Positions 23,501 to 37,600 of a stretch of 64,000 nucleotides of DNA are shown one piece after another (the first letter of the stretch is position 1; each line of letters starts with the position of its first letter). The notes under the pieces were generated by a model. It saw nothing but the letters and a program-made list of their open reading frames with translations. It made no database searches and had not been told where the DNA came from. Both the position numbers and the translations under genes were made by a program. Source of the DNA: Branchinecta lynchi (lineage: Eukaryota > Arthropoda > Branchiopoda > Anostraca > Branchinectidae); NCBI GenBank assembly GCA_023053575.1, contig JAKZAP010000001.1:23702533-23766532 (forward strand), given 5' to 3'.

Positions 23501-26500
23501 TGAGGGGCTTGATGCGAATGCTGAGGGAGATCTTCTTTTCCTCTTCAAGCTGTTCCTTGCTCTTGAGGAGATCCATCCTGGCGGTCTCGACATTGGAAAA
23601 CTGCAAGGAAAATAGTATCATGGGACAGGCCTGTGCAAATTTTTAGGACATTACATGACGCCCTTCTTTCTCCTTCTCAAAAACAGGCGCACATTTTTCA
23701 TTTTCATCTGTCATGCTTTTGCTCTCTTGCCAAATCTAATCTTCCCATGGACAGACTTTTCACAGTTATTAATTTCACCTCTCGTGAAGTTTGTAACTGG
23801 TTGAGGTCGGAGGTACAAACCAATCAGAGACAACATTTTCTGGTGACGTTTGTCCAGATTGCACTAAGTGCTTTCAAGGTGGAGATACGTTAGTTGAGTT
23901 TCTAATACCACGGTCTCAGTTACCGTGGTATCTGATACCACGGTCTAAAATCGTTTTGGCACTTACCCTGGTATCGGATACCACGGTCTAAAGTCGTTTT
24001 GGCAGTTACCATGGTATCTGATACCGCGGTCTAAAGTCCTTTTGGCAGTTACAATGGTATCTTATACCACGGTCTAAAGTCGTTTTGGCAGTTACCGTGG
24101 TATCTGATGTTCAGATACCACGGTCCCACCCGTGGTATCGTGGTAGATCGTGGTATTTTAAAAGGTCATCTCACTTCCACCATCACCAACACAAGGGCCT
24201 AGGATTTTTGTCAAATTGGTGGGAAAGTTTGGCCCTTGTGACGTGAGTGGAGTTTCTTTCAAAGTGACTTCTAAAAGCGCAAAGTCGGTTTTGCAAAGCA
24301 ACCTTAATATCAATCCTACCACACTAACTGCAAAAACGACAAAATGCAGAGCCAGTTACCGTAGTATCAGATACCACGGTATGTGCAAAAAGACATCTAA
24401 TGCGAGGGTGAATGCATAGGAGTTAATCATTTTCTTCTCCTGGGAAACTTTGAACTGGAATGCAGCAACCGTATGCCTGTGGTGTGAAGACGAATAGATG
24501 AGTTCTTCTTAAGCTTCAACCTACGTAATTTTCCAAATGTATAGAGTGGTACTCACTTTGTCGGACACGCCGGTGGAGGTGGGGTTGATGGGCGCAAGGC
24601 CTTCCTTCTTCTGGACTTTGAAGTTGGGGTTTGCAGCTTTCTGATCCTAGAAAAAGACAAGGACATTTTAAACTATGCTTTCAGATTGCTAAACCTTGTC
24701 TGCTGATAATGCTACAAAGTCGCTGTGATAGCCATCGCTTTGAACGTAGGGCAGCAGATGGCCAACAATTCCAGCTACAAAGAAGCTTTTTTAAAATCTT
24801 ATCTAATATGGCTGGCTATAAGTAAGCTGTTATATATGTTAGTGATACTTTGGCCCTATTCGGAACGGTCCTCTTCAGGCTCAACTAGATAAACGAACGG
24901 AAGAAGGCCCGAAATATCGATGTAATAAATCTCACCTCACTTATCAGTTTGGAGCCAACAAATGTGATTAGACGTCAGCTCGGGCTACAGAAATGATTAT
25001 GCCACTAAACTTCTCACTATTTTTGCCATTCTAAATTCCTGGTTTATCCACAATATCTAGAGTTTAGAAATAGCCTTGTACCTACAACAATCCGATGAAA
25101 AATCTTCAAGATTTAGTTATATGGAGTTGTAAGTTTAAATAGAATACAGTAGTCACTGTTACCACTGCATGCTACTATTACTAAGACTGGACTAATGCTT
25201 AAGATTGGCCCAGCCTGAGGCACATTAAATGATATTTATTCTGCACTATAACATATCAATACATGCAACTTTTTCGTTCAACTATCATACAAATAAACAG
25301 GCTATAAGTTACTGAGAGACAATTAAACTTTTCAAAATTAGTTCTTACATACTTGGACGCGTTATAAATTGCGGTCTCGGAATAAAATATGCAATCAAAC
25401 GCGATCAAACAATAAATAAAGTTTAACCAGAAAGGAATGGTAGTGATGGTGCCGCTGGCTTTTAAATTGTCTAAACAGTCTTTGTAATTTCGATCTACAT
25501 CCAGCTTTTCAATCAAATTTACCGGAGCTAAATTTATAACTTTCTCCCACATACCACATACTACTTTTTCTTTATTTTTCCCTGTATAATGTATGAATGA
25601 ATGCTGCCACCTGCTATGGGCAGATGAACTGTACGGAAGGTGTCAAGATGGATGTCCTACCTTTGATGCCTGGACAGCGACCTGTCTTTTCTTCTCGATC
25701 TCTTCCAATCGTCTCCTCTTCTCTTCGGCCTCCTTCTGTTTCTTTTCTTCCGCCTGTCTCCTCAAGCGGTCCTCCTCTTCTCTCTTCTGAAGAGCCAGAC
25801 GCTTGTCTTCATCTTCACGAAGGACCTATATACAAATCAGCTTGTTAAAGCACAAGTGAATAGCGCCCCGTTTTGCCGCTCGTGGGAGCAATAACTAAAC
25901 AACTAGCCTCATAGTTCCGCTTAAATTCTTTCCTTTCTTCTTCCGTCTCTAGAACAACAGGATAAATATGTATATCTAAAAAGATGTGTATCTATCTAAA
26001 AAAGATATTGAAGTAAATCGTCACAAAGGATTATATATTTAATAATAAAGAACTAACACTTATTTCATTTTTTGGTACCAGTTCAGAAAGTAAAGCTTAA
26101 GGCGTTCAAATTATTATCTTTCTTTGCGCTCAGCAACAAGACGACTTCTTTCATGGGGTAACCGATTTCGATGTTAAGCTAAAAGTCTGTTAAGACGCAC
26201 ACCGGAGCAAGGCCCAAGAGAAGGCCACAGAGAACCAAGGCCTTCTTGCCAAGAGAAGCTGCTCTCCTTAGGTAGCTGATTGTACGAAAGAAGCCACTAC
26301 AAATAAGCCAATAGAACCTCCGTCGTTCGTCCCATGCCCCGACCATAGATACCCTGACCAAACTGAGCAGAGCAAGAGCAAAATGAATAGCTTTGAGTTC
26401 ACGTCCGTCTACTTCTCTTAGCCGCTGCGCATTGAGAGAAAAAGACCGTAGCATCGTAACGTCACAATGTTAAACAACCAACAGTCGGTTACCCCGACTT

Positions 26501-29500
26501 TCATTCTCCACTGTGATGTTCCGCGTAGCTCCTGTCCTACGCTAGTTTGCATCGGGTAGGGCATCAGGAATATTCGACTCCGCATGGTCGTATTACAGAA
26601 GCCGGGAAACGGAGGTTATTTTTCTTACTTGTTCTTGCCATTATGCGAAGCCCTCTTGTAAGCGAGCAAAGTTACGAGGCTGGAAGGAGCGGAAGCGTAT
26701 CTCAAAGTCTTTTTATCTTTTTTCTTATATCTTTTTTTTACAAAACAAGAATGGAATTTAATGCAACATGACCATGCCTTGAGATTGCGGAAACTTCTGC
26801 AAAAAACGAAAAGCCAAAAAAAATTTCTTTAGCCTGACCGCAGAATCGGACGCGGTTAGGATGTATACGATACGGTGGAAACGTTTAAATGTTTGATCAA
26901 TTCTGCTTTAAAAAGCTGAAAAGCCACACTGATAATACTGCCACTAAAACTAAAAGTAGAGTTGAATAAGGTAAGCTGAAGGCTTTACAGCCTGCTTAAT
27001 CTTGCAGTCCATTCTTTCCCCATTCCTTATCATAGCAGTATCAATCTGCCCGTATGAATACTAACAATCACGGGGGAATGCTTATTCTGGCGGAATTCAG
27101 CACTACTTTTACGTAAACAGACCAAGTTCGTTTACCTTTCGCTTAGCTTGTTTGTCCTTGAGTCTCTTAAGCTCATCCTCTTCCTTTCCTCGCTGTTTCC
27201 TCCACTCGGCAATGTACTCCTGGAGCTGGGCGTCGAGCTCAGCACGCTTGGCATCTTGACGGGCCTAACAAATAATTCGTTTAATTCTTGATGATAAACT
27301 ATTCTAAAGATGATACTGAATCTGACGCCTCGCAAACCACATCAGCGGAGGTAAAGATGTTGCTGATCCCCCATTAGAACACATTGTACGGTAGGGGTTT
27401 GTCATTCGTGAAGTTACTTAAAGGAGTAAATTCAGAAGCATTCTCGCATTTTTACACAAATGCCACTATAGTGTCTAGCGAGACAACCCAATATCAAGGC
27501 GATTGTCCAAATCCATGACTCGGCCCGACCATGTCTATCTATTTGCGCGATTTGATGTCAAAGTAGCTCTCACCATAGCTATCGAAGATTAATAAATATA
27601 TTTAGCTGTTAAATGAACAAAAAGTAAAAATTAGCAAATATAGCAAGATGTGTACTAAATAGAGGAAGATAAATAATCAATATTCATTTTTTTTTTTTTT
27701 TTTTAGCTAGAGCCTGAAGAGGACCCTTTTGGACTCGTTTTTCATCTTATAGTAGTTTTTCAAATATTTAATGGCACTACAAAGTGCCATATACCGATCA
27801 CTTTTCCGTCGGTCCGTATGTCTGTCTGTCTGTCTGTCGGTCCGGTGATCGCGAGTTAGGGTACTTCCAGATGTGCTAGTACGATGAAACTTGGCAGGCG
27901 TGTCAGGGACCTAACCACATTAACTTGGAAATAATCAGTTTCCCAATCGGACCATCTGGGGGGTGGAGGGAGGGGAAATCGGGAAAATTGAGTCGTGCGT
28001 AACTTTTGAACGGGTGATTTGATTCAAATTTTAACAACTGAATAGAAGATATGTCTCTGATGTCCCATTTAAGGTCTGGACAGGATTCGACAGCTGTGGA
28101 GGAACTGGAGGGGGGGGGCGAAAATCTCGTGAAACGGTTAGACTGGAGGGACCGGAGTGGAACTTGCTGGGAAGAACAAGCACCTGCTCTAGATAAATCA
28201 TTTACACAAACGGACTGGATCCCGACACCTTGGGGTGGGGTGGGGTGGAGAGGGGTTTCCCAGAATTCCTGTCATGGCGGTTTTGGAGATTTTCACGACG
28301 GAACTTGGCAGGTACATCAGGACCCAACCAAACTGACATGGAAATAAATAATTTTCTCGATCCAACCATCGTGGGAGGGGGGGGGGGGGGAGTGGAGGGA
28401 AGGGGAATCCGGAGTACTGGGTCATGCGTGACTTCGGAACGGGTGATCGGATTCCAGCGAAATCTGATAACTGAACAGAGTACAAGTCTCTGACGTTCTT
28501 TTTCATACCCAGACCGGATCTGACAACTGTTGGGGAGGGGGAAAAGAAACGAGACCCGGCTTAGTCTAGAGAGATGGGGATGGAACTTTTTGGAAATAAA
28601 AAACAAATGCTCTAGACAATTATTTACAGAACCCAATTGGATCCGGGAACTGCGGAGGAGTTGGAGGAGGAGGGTCCGGAATTCCAATGACCGCGAGTTA
28701 AGGTACTTCCACATGTGTTAGGATGATGGAAATTGGTTGGAATATTAGAGATTCGACAAGACCAGCTTAAAAACTGTTACTTCCCAAATCCAGCCATTCC
28801 TATACTCTTAACCGCAAAGTAAAAAAAAATAGTTCTAGGCAAAATACACATTTCCATGATCCCATGAGCCTTTCGTAATTTCTGCCTCAAGGATTTTGCT
28901 AACAAATGAATTTCTAGCTCCCTTAAAGTGCGCAGCTTAACCGCAAAGTCAAAAAAGTGCATTTGAGCAAACGATATATTTCGGCCCAAAATCATTTGTG
29001 CCACAAGGACTACCGCCAAGTGTAAAAATAAAATACTTTTTACCAATCGATACATGCTCGTTATTTCCAAGGGACCCATGATCATTCCTATCTCAAGGGT
29101 TTAGCTTACAAATGATCAGAACAAACCAAGGAAGTGGCAAATTCCTACTTTCATCCTCTGAACCAGCCCTGCAAGTGCCATATGAGCTCCTAGCTCTTTT
29201 TTTATTATTGCAATTATTGTCAAAACGTAAGGATAATAGCTTTTGGATGAAAAATTCAAACTAATATTACAATTAGTAAAGAATAGGCTACTCCTTGTGC
29301 AGTCAAAGCTAGAATAAATTCCGAGGGGTTACCAACTGTCGGGCACACTATGTACCGGGGAGTCTGGCACAGTCGGGCACACCTGTACTCCAATTTTGGG
29401 AGTTGGTAACCACTCGATAAATTCGTTCAACTCCGTAAAACAAAAAAAATCCTTACCTTCAGTAGCTCAGCCCCCTGGACTTCATGGTGCTCATCACCAG

Positions 29501-32500
29501 CGCCGGCGCCAACCCTAGACAATGTCAATGGATTAGAAAGAAATATGTAAGAGTGTTTCTTCTATACGCCACCAATTGTAACAGTGAATCCTTGAAGAAG
29601 GGGAGTTCTCAAAGTGAAAGTGTTCCAAAGAGTATCCTAAAGTAAAGGGTATTCTAAGGTAAATACCCATACATCTTTGATATATATATTCATCACCTAA
29701 CAAAATCAGTATCGAAAATACATAAAACAGGTATTCGGTCTTTGTGACTTCAAACACTGCAACTGAGTAGTCTCAGTCTGTTAAGATTAAGCTGGCAACC
29801 ATGGACAAGCCAAAGCGATGCAAAAGTCGAAAATCTGACAGAGAAACAAATAGAAATAACAAAGCAGAAAGACGCGGCGCGAGACTCCGCCCACATCTGA
29901 TCCCGGGGTTAAGGTGTGATTCTTCGAACTTACTGAACACTAGAGAAAGAAACAAAGAACGAATTTGCTTTCCCAGACTTGTCTAAACTACACCATTACT
30001 TCCGGCACTCCTACAATAGCAAAAGTATATGCAATACCGGTACGCAAAACGTGTACTAAACACGTTTAGAAGAGGACGCTGGCTCGGGTCACCATAACTC
30101 GCTGTCGCTTATTGGGGATTATCAAGCATTTTTCATGTCCCAGGGGATCACCAGTTTTCCAAAGAGGACAGATGATCTTTGCAATAGGGAGGGAGGGGGG
30201 GGGAGAGCCACATCAAAAGGGGTTGGTTCGTTTGATTAGATATGCTAAGGTTAAGAGGAAACCGGGTCACGCAAAGAAGTAACTTACTTCTTCGATGGCC
30301 TCCTGGTGGAAAAAGAAAAGAAAACTATTAGAACTACGATAAACTACAAAACTATTCTAGTAAGAAAGCTATGGGAAAAGAAAATTGCAATTGCATATTA
30401 GCCGCGTTCGATTTCGTTGTTCGTCCTTGTCGGCACCAAAAACGTCGTCTAAATTTGTTCATATTATTGTTTTCTTTGGCACGTTGTATAAATGTCTTTC
30501 CACGAACGAAGTTGATGCGAAAACGTTAATAGTCGAACTAACAACAGCAGATATAATAAATAGCAAAAATTAATTTTAAGGTAACAGGCCCACTGTTTTT
30601 AAACTCGGTTTACAAGTATAATTTGTTTTGTCCAGAATTTTGAAAATTCGCGCCTGATTACTGAACCGAGATGTTAAAACCGACTTTCCGCCTCCGTTCG
30701 TCGTTTCAAGAACGACGAACGAAACGGCGGATCAACCGGACAAAAACCGGTTTATTCTCCGTTCACGAAAGACGTTATAAAAAAAAACGATTACAGTAAA
30801 ACGACCGCTGGAACGGCGAACCGAACGACGAAAACCAACGCAGCTATTTTGTCTCCATCTAGTCGGTAAACTCGAGAAGAAGAAGCACTGGCTACTTGCT
30901 ACCGGCAAGAGGTAGCAGCACTAGTATTACACTGTAAAAAAAATCTTGCCGGATTTCCTACTGGGATTAATCTTGTCTCTCTTAAGATAAGATTATCTCT
31001 AATTCGAATTAATCTTATCACAGCAGAGATCAGATTAATCCCAGTAGCAAATACTGCAATTAGCTTTAGTCCTTACTTGGAGAAACTTTTTACAGTGTAG
31101 TGCTGGTTTCAAATATAGCAAAACGGAAGCTGCGTAAAAGAAAGCAACAATCGAACGGCATGCAATCGTACATCGTACATAGCCCAAACAGACCAAAAAC
31201 ATTTTTCCCGGAATCCTATTAACAATTTTCACCATTATCCGGGTGGAAAAATTGAAAGAGTTTAGCTTTTCCGGAAATGAAAGCAAGGAATTTCGGCTGA
31301 CGGATGACACGAATCCGGTCCGTTTGCACAAGGCACGAGGCTACTACAGGTTAGCAAAAGAAAATAAAAGCATCGACAGTAGCTACCTATGTTATTAGAA
31401 ACCAGAGCAAAATAACACTAGAGAGTAGCGCCAAGTCCTATGCTCCCAATGCTTTGTAAACGGACTATACTCGTAGCGCCGCCCACTACGCCTGCGGCAT
31501 TTAAAGCGAGACAAACTTGCGGGTTCAGAAATTTCTAGTAAAACAAAGGTGTGGTCTGCACACACCAAGGAAACAATTGAGACTATATCATTTTTTTGCA
31601 ATGTCCAGAATACTAAGTCATCGGAACGACTGAATGAGTTTCGGTGGGGATGTTCTCTTTGGCTAGTGCTGATAGAATCGCTGCTACTCGAGTGTGTCAA
31701 TTTTATCAAGTCCTGGCGCTACTTCCTGGTGTTATTTTGCTCTTTTAAAAACAGTACTGTTCAAGCTACAAAGGCAACGCTTAAGCTACGACATGCAGTT
31801 GTAAGTCACTACGACTGTTTACGACCTTGTTGTTGTGGCTCTGTGAGGAATTTTGACTTCAGGCGAAGGTGACCCCTAGTTCCGTTTAAGCGAACTAAAT
31901 AAAACAGAATTTTTATAATAAAACAATTTCACCATTAAGGACACGTGGTTGTTGGGATTTTTGGACTCAGGGAAGACCGTAACAAGGACGGACAGGGGTT
32001 GAGGAACGGACGAAGGTCTAGACAAGTCGGAGGTCCTGTATACCAGTATGCTTATCTTACTGAATAAAGATTAATTGATTTTAAAATTCTTTTAAAGTTC
32101 TATAAGCGAAGATCAGCAACTTATAACATGAGTTTGCGTACTAATTAATACTATTAACACGGAGACGTACTCACGAATACTGTTACACGGAGACGTCCTC
32201 ATTAATTCTTTTAACACGGTGACTTAAAAACGATTGAAAAGAAAAGGAAACAAATGTTAAATAGGCTAATAGTAATTATTTTTAATGAAAGAAGTTCTTT
32301 CCATTCAGTGTATCAAGTAGGGTTTGATGTGTTTCGCAATTTTACTGAAAACAAATTTTTCTGTTAAAGATATAAATCTGTGCCTCTAAAGCAGTGAGAA
32401 ATGGTTCCGAGATTCAAAAGGAAGGGACCTTCGACATCTAGGATAGACAGAACAGGACAAAGGTACTCGAGAAGTGAAGGTCGGCAGTAGTAGAAACTTA

Positions 32501-34618
32501 CGATTTGTTACGCTCTGGCTCCCTCCTGGAATTGAGCGAAGATCAGTCGATGCGCAGTGCAGAAAAGCAGGGTAAAAAGAAATAAGGTGAAAGAGCATGT
32601 CGAAAACACAAAATCGACAAAATGTTCTGTGGCTGGCGGGTATCACCAAACTAAGTGACCGATGGCGGTCCATGCTGTGTTTCAAAAGCACGGTGGGGTC
32701 AATGTGCAGGGTTGTATACCCGCTACTTGTGCCATTTTTTTTTTTTTACCAACGTCCAAAGCCATAGTGACGCCTGTGCTAGCCCGAACTCTCAACTTAA
32801 AACACAATGCGTTCTACTTTCGTAAGGAAAACCCGGGAAGTTAGAGCGATTTACATCGAACCTCACTTCGACTTGCCTGAGTTCCGGTCCTGAGATTTAA
32901 GATATTACTGGAACTAAAAGAGAACTTGATGGGATCACACTAAAATAAGCCCCTAGTGGCGCTTTTGATTGCCTTTCAACTTGACTTTCGGAGGCCTTCA
33001 AACTTATGGGCTGCCGTCGGCTATTGAGGACTTTACAGACACACGCCAAGATTCAGGGCAACCATGTGGGACTTCTCAATTTCAGACCACCTTCATAAGG
33101 TTCAAAAGACGAAATGCCACTGGCAAAATCGATAGTGGACAGGCAATCAAAAACGCCGCTAGTCCTACCAGTAAGGGACCCAAAAGACCACTCGAGGTGT
33201 TTCGTAAGCTTGTACTTATTACGCGGAAGCACATGCTACCAAAGCTGGAGATGGCATATTCAACCCCGAATTTTCGGCAGCCCTCCCCCCCCCCCAGCCC
33301 GCAACTGGCCTTATGCCAGTTCAGCGCTCCAAGCGGATTAGTTTCTGTTTATTTCCTTAGCCTCATTATCAGTGTCAATCACACACAAATATTACAACAG
33401 ATCGTCAGGGAGGTTTCCACCTTTTTGGCTGAAGGAATACAATTAAACGCATATCCTAGCAGAGTTTTACTTAAACGTTGATGATGATGATGATCATTGG
33501 GGGACTAATAGAAGCTACGCCGCTTGGTGGGTCTGAACTGGAATATGGAAAATAGGTAGTAATGGTTTGTACACCTGCTGCAGCAAAAAATGAATCAGGT
33601 CAAGCGGAATCCTCCGTCCATGCGTTGCAGGCAAAGCAAAAATAAAAAAGTTACAAAATCTACGATCAGTTAGGTTCCAAAACAGCGGTGTGCTAGAGAC
33701 AAGTCGATCTACTTCGAAAGAACGTGGACAAAGTCCGACGGCCCTCTATACTTACTTCCTGAAAGAAAATGTCATATGCAAGGAATGCTATGGGTTTCTA
33801 CGGAGTGTCAAAAGCAAAACGGACATACTACTCTAAGCAATCTGCTAGTGCTACTAGGATTGGATAAGATATTATGATCAAGTATGGGCTGAAGCCTATC
33901 CCACTCCCGCACGAGAATTTAATTAGCCATATACGAATTGCTCCTGGCGAGGAACACCGGAACTAATCTCGCTGATAAAGCATAGGACGAATCTGGAAGC
34001 TACTGTACAACAAACAGCTTTCCGGTGAAGCGCTTATTCTTCTGGTCGATGGAGCTAAATGAATACATCAGTTGAGCTATTTTTCATCAATTGCTTGACC
34101 ATTCTTGGCAAGGGTCCTGGAAAAGACGAGCCTGCAATCAATGCAGGCTCGTTCTTCTAGATTACAGCCTGACGAGAACCTTGCCAAGAAGGGCCGAAAT
34201 ATCACTGAACTCTTAGCTGACTTATCCATTTAGTGTCACCTCCAACAATTCGCTACCAGCTGGGCTGAAGGAGTGCTCATTTGCTCTTTTTTGTTTTTAT
34301 ACATCAGAAGCATAACTTTCCCAAAGTATTCTCACACACTTCCCAAAAGAGAAGGCTGACAGAGCTTCAACTGTCATAAAGTGTATGAGCAACTTGTTCA
34401 TCCTATTTTATCCACTCTAGCTTGCTACCAAGGGCCCATATTTTTCGATCACTGCCGTTAGTTCCAATCCGTCCGCCCTATGCCATGGGCTACAACAACA
34501 AGAAGAATACAGGTGTGCCAAACAATCATATATAAAACCATATATGGTTGTTATCTTCAAACTGTAATTCCCACTGTCTATTTTTTCCAAACGGATATAC
34601 GGCATATATAAATATATC

Positions 34619-34649
<31 letters not shown>

Positions 34650-37600
34650 TAAGAAATTCAGGGAATCTCTTCCGCTTACTTTGAACAAAATTAATAATGT
34701 TTGGCGGTTGTTATTTTGGTCTATTCTCGGCGGTTGTTATTTTGGCCTTAGCAAAACATAGTATTCCCTTCTATCTTCGTAAGTTTCTTTTATTTCCAAC
34801 AGATGACTCCACCGAGAATGCGTTACATCCACCGTGACTCGTCTGAGTGGAGGCGAGCATTGCCAGCACCCTACAGCAACACCGACCAGGGTTGTACCAG
34901 GCGGTGACACGCCCTCGGAACCGCAAGCCATGATCGAATACATTGGTCCTTGCTACTATACTATCCGAAGTTTGATATGTATAGAATATTTAACACACGT
35001 TTGCGCATCCTTGTATGGTGAAAATATCTGCCATGTGTATTATATTTGGAGACAAAACTTCAGTTATGCCTTTTGTTTAGCGAAAAGAGAACCTTTTAGT
35101 GGGTCATAACAGATTTATCATAAAGCTTAACACAAGGATGCGTAAACATATGTTATCTCCTATCAAACTTCTGACGATGTACTACGTGATTACTACTACT
35201 TGCCACTACAGGGACTAGTGCGGTGGTTGAAACTTTACGGGTGATAAGAAATGATGACCTAGATATAATAGACATGTGTCCGATCCACATGCGGCCACGG
35301 TTGGGGGATTGAGGAATGACGGAACCCTGCCATTCGCGATGTTGCTGAGCGAGTAAAAATATGTCATCATCTCAATTCCTTACAAAATCTTTAGGAAATA
35401 CAGCTGTAAGTGGCTGCGGACAAACGACCAAGTCGTTCCATTACAATGAAACTATCCCATATCCAAATACACTCCGACTGAAACTCACATGAAAAATGGA
35501 ATCCGAATTTGCAGCGAGAATTGGCCCATCGACGCTAGGTATCTCCCAAATCGCCTTTTTGTGACTAATCCAGCTTGAAATGGCTCTCCCGAAAAGCAGC
35601 GGTAATTTCAATCAGAGCGAATTCGATGGAGACAGGATGTTTCATTGGGGAAAGTTTTCCCAAGTGGATTTTCTCCAGTTTTATAAGTTCAACCAGGAAA
35701 GCTAGAATCCTGACAGGGATTTAATTTCCCAACCTGGTCAATGTCCGCGCCAAAAAGAACCCGCCGAACGAGATAATATTCACATTTTTCCCAGGAAAGT
35801 TCCGACGAGGAAAGCAAGCAAAGCAGAGAAGGTAAGCTAAACTGTGTCAGTTCTACGAAGCCTTTACTACTGGCTAGTTACTAGTTACAGATGGCGTGCG
35901 AAATAAGTCGGATAAGTTTCCAGCGGCCGAGCTGCGCTTTCAGCTTGAAGCTCCGGTGCACAATGTGATCAAAAGGTACTTACACCTCCTCCTCGTCGCT
36001 GAAAAATAAAGAAAAGGGTAAGATTATTTGACGTTTTTCCGGGTCCATCTTCATTAACTTGCCCCACTACAAGCCAAGTACTGGTTACAGGACCTGTCGT
36101 ACTTATTACGCCAACGCAACTGTAGGCGCTCCATCCACTAGACCCGGATTTAATACAGTAATTGCCCATTTAAGATTTAAAAAGCACATCCGATGCTATA
36201 TGTGTAACTCAAGTACGCCATTTTAATGTTCGGGTTTCAGAAGCTATCATCATCCGGTGTGAAATCCGATATCGGGTATAAGATTGGGGTGTGAATATTT
36301 GGGCGAGTTCTAATTAATTATTTGCTCGAGATTCCTGAATCCGGGCTGCAAAACGTCAGATTCGGTTAGACACTGAGACTCGATGCGAAACAACTAAACT
36401 TAACTGAAATAATATTATATGTATTTCTAGCTCGTAATTCCAAAGTTACTGCTTGTAGTTTATTCTTACTTACTCGCACGGATTTGTTTTTTTATTGTTG
36501 TTTAAGATAATAAACCGCTTTTGCCTTTGCGTCTTTATCTTTCGTGTCATCTTGCAATATAACTATTTAGTATTACCAGGGACCTATAAATTTCCTGTAA
36601 TGACTCGCCATTCAGGGCACTTGTCATTTCCTATGCTTCTATGTTGCTATGTTGCCCGAGCCTCACCTAGTTTCCAAAAATTCCGCTTGGGTCGAATCGG
36701 TTTTCTTGCTCAGATAGACAAAACTACCAGGATGCCACCAGGTACCTAAGCTAGGACAAAAGATCCAGGATACTCTTCCATTTCAGAAAAAATATTCCTA
36801 CTTCAGCACAACAGCTGCGAAAAATTTTGTCTATCTGGATGGTCGCGTATTTCATCCCTGTGGGTATTGCTCGAACTATCTGACGCTCGTTCAAGAGCGC
36901 ATCAGAAATCCCTTACTGACAAGCCCCTGTATGGCGAGTCATTACAGAAAATTTATGGGTCCCTGGTATTACGCCTTTTTTTAAATTAACTCTTTCGACT
37001 ATGAGAATAGGAAGTAGGAAGGAAACGATGCGAACAAATCTGACTAAGATGCAAGAAAGCCAAATTTCGAACTAGCGAGCACACAAGGCAACAAATAATA
37101 GGGACCATGGGTAACCCCCACCCCCGTAAAAAGTAAAAGAGATTTTCGCCCAAGACAGTTACACCTGTCATCTCTCGACACACCTCCCCCTAAAGTATTC
37201 AACGGAAGACCCCCTGGCCATCCAAAACGCTATGCCTGCTTCTCTGGGGGGCAACACTCGTATGCCCACGCAAAGTCCCCTAAGGCAAGTGCTAAACACG
37301 CGTATACTAATAGAGCCGGCTCGGATTAGCCGATCAATACTCCATGAACCACATAGAGAATTCTCGCAGGTGCACCGGACTTTGCCTATTAGTTCTACTA
37401 ACAGACTATAGGTTCCTCCCCCTTACCCCAAAGCAGCTGCTGAAATTAAGTTAATCTTTCTTTCCACAGGCTCTGCACTTTTCCTCCAAGAAATGAATGC
37501 TTAGTCCCGAAGTTTATTAGCCTTTGGAAACATGAACCCAGCTCAGTAGTATTTTTAGACGCCGCAGGCAAGCACCCAAGAAACTATCTGGAGCACACGA

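Larger units (their letters stand above)
30303..35983 (-). other. Troponin T large 5' introns
   Basis: Besides the microexons, this stretch holds a 168-bp inverted-repeat element (30930-31097), a hammerhead-like pair with a separate perfect hairpin (34086-34209), an AT microsatellite (34622-34643) and an inverted-repeat element (about 34983-35160). The 170-codon plus-strand frame at 32969-33481 looks like chance. Confidence 0.4.

Noticed and set aside
25906..25955. Possible extra troponin T exon (ETEEERKEFKRNYEA-like on the minus strand)
   Set aside because: The charged peptide fits, and an acceptor-like TTCTAG precedes it, but no donor follows and its frame runs on into unrelated sequence. 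It may be a dead duplicate of the neighbouring charged exon.
26179..26454. Minus-strand frame with RELKAIHFALALLS, resembling a retroelement RNase H motif
   Set aside because: Only one short motif fits and the rest does not align with anything I know, so I do not call it.
32969..33481. 170-codon plus-strand open frame
   Set aside because: It has no domain and an irregular composition including a C-run-derived Pro stretch, with no neighbouring exon. Probably chance.
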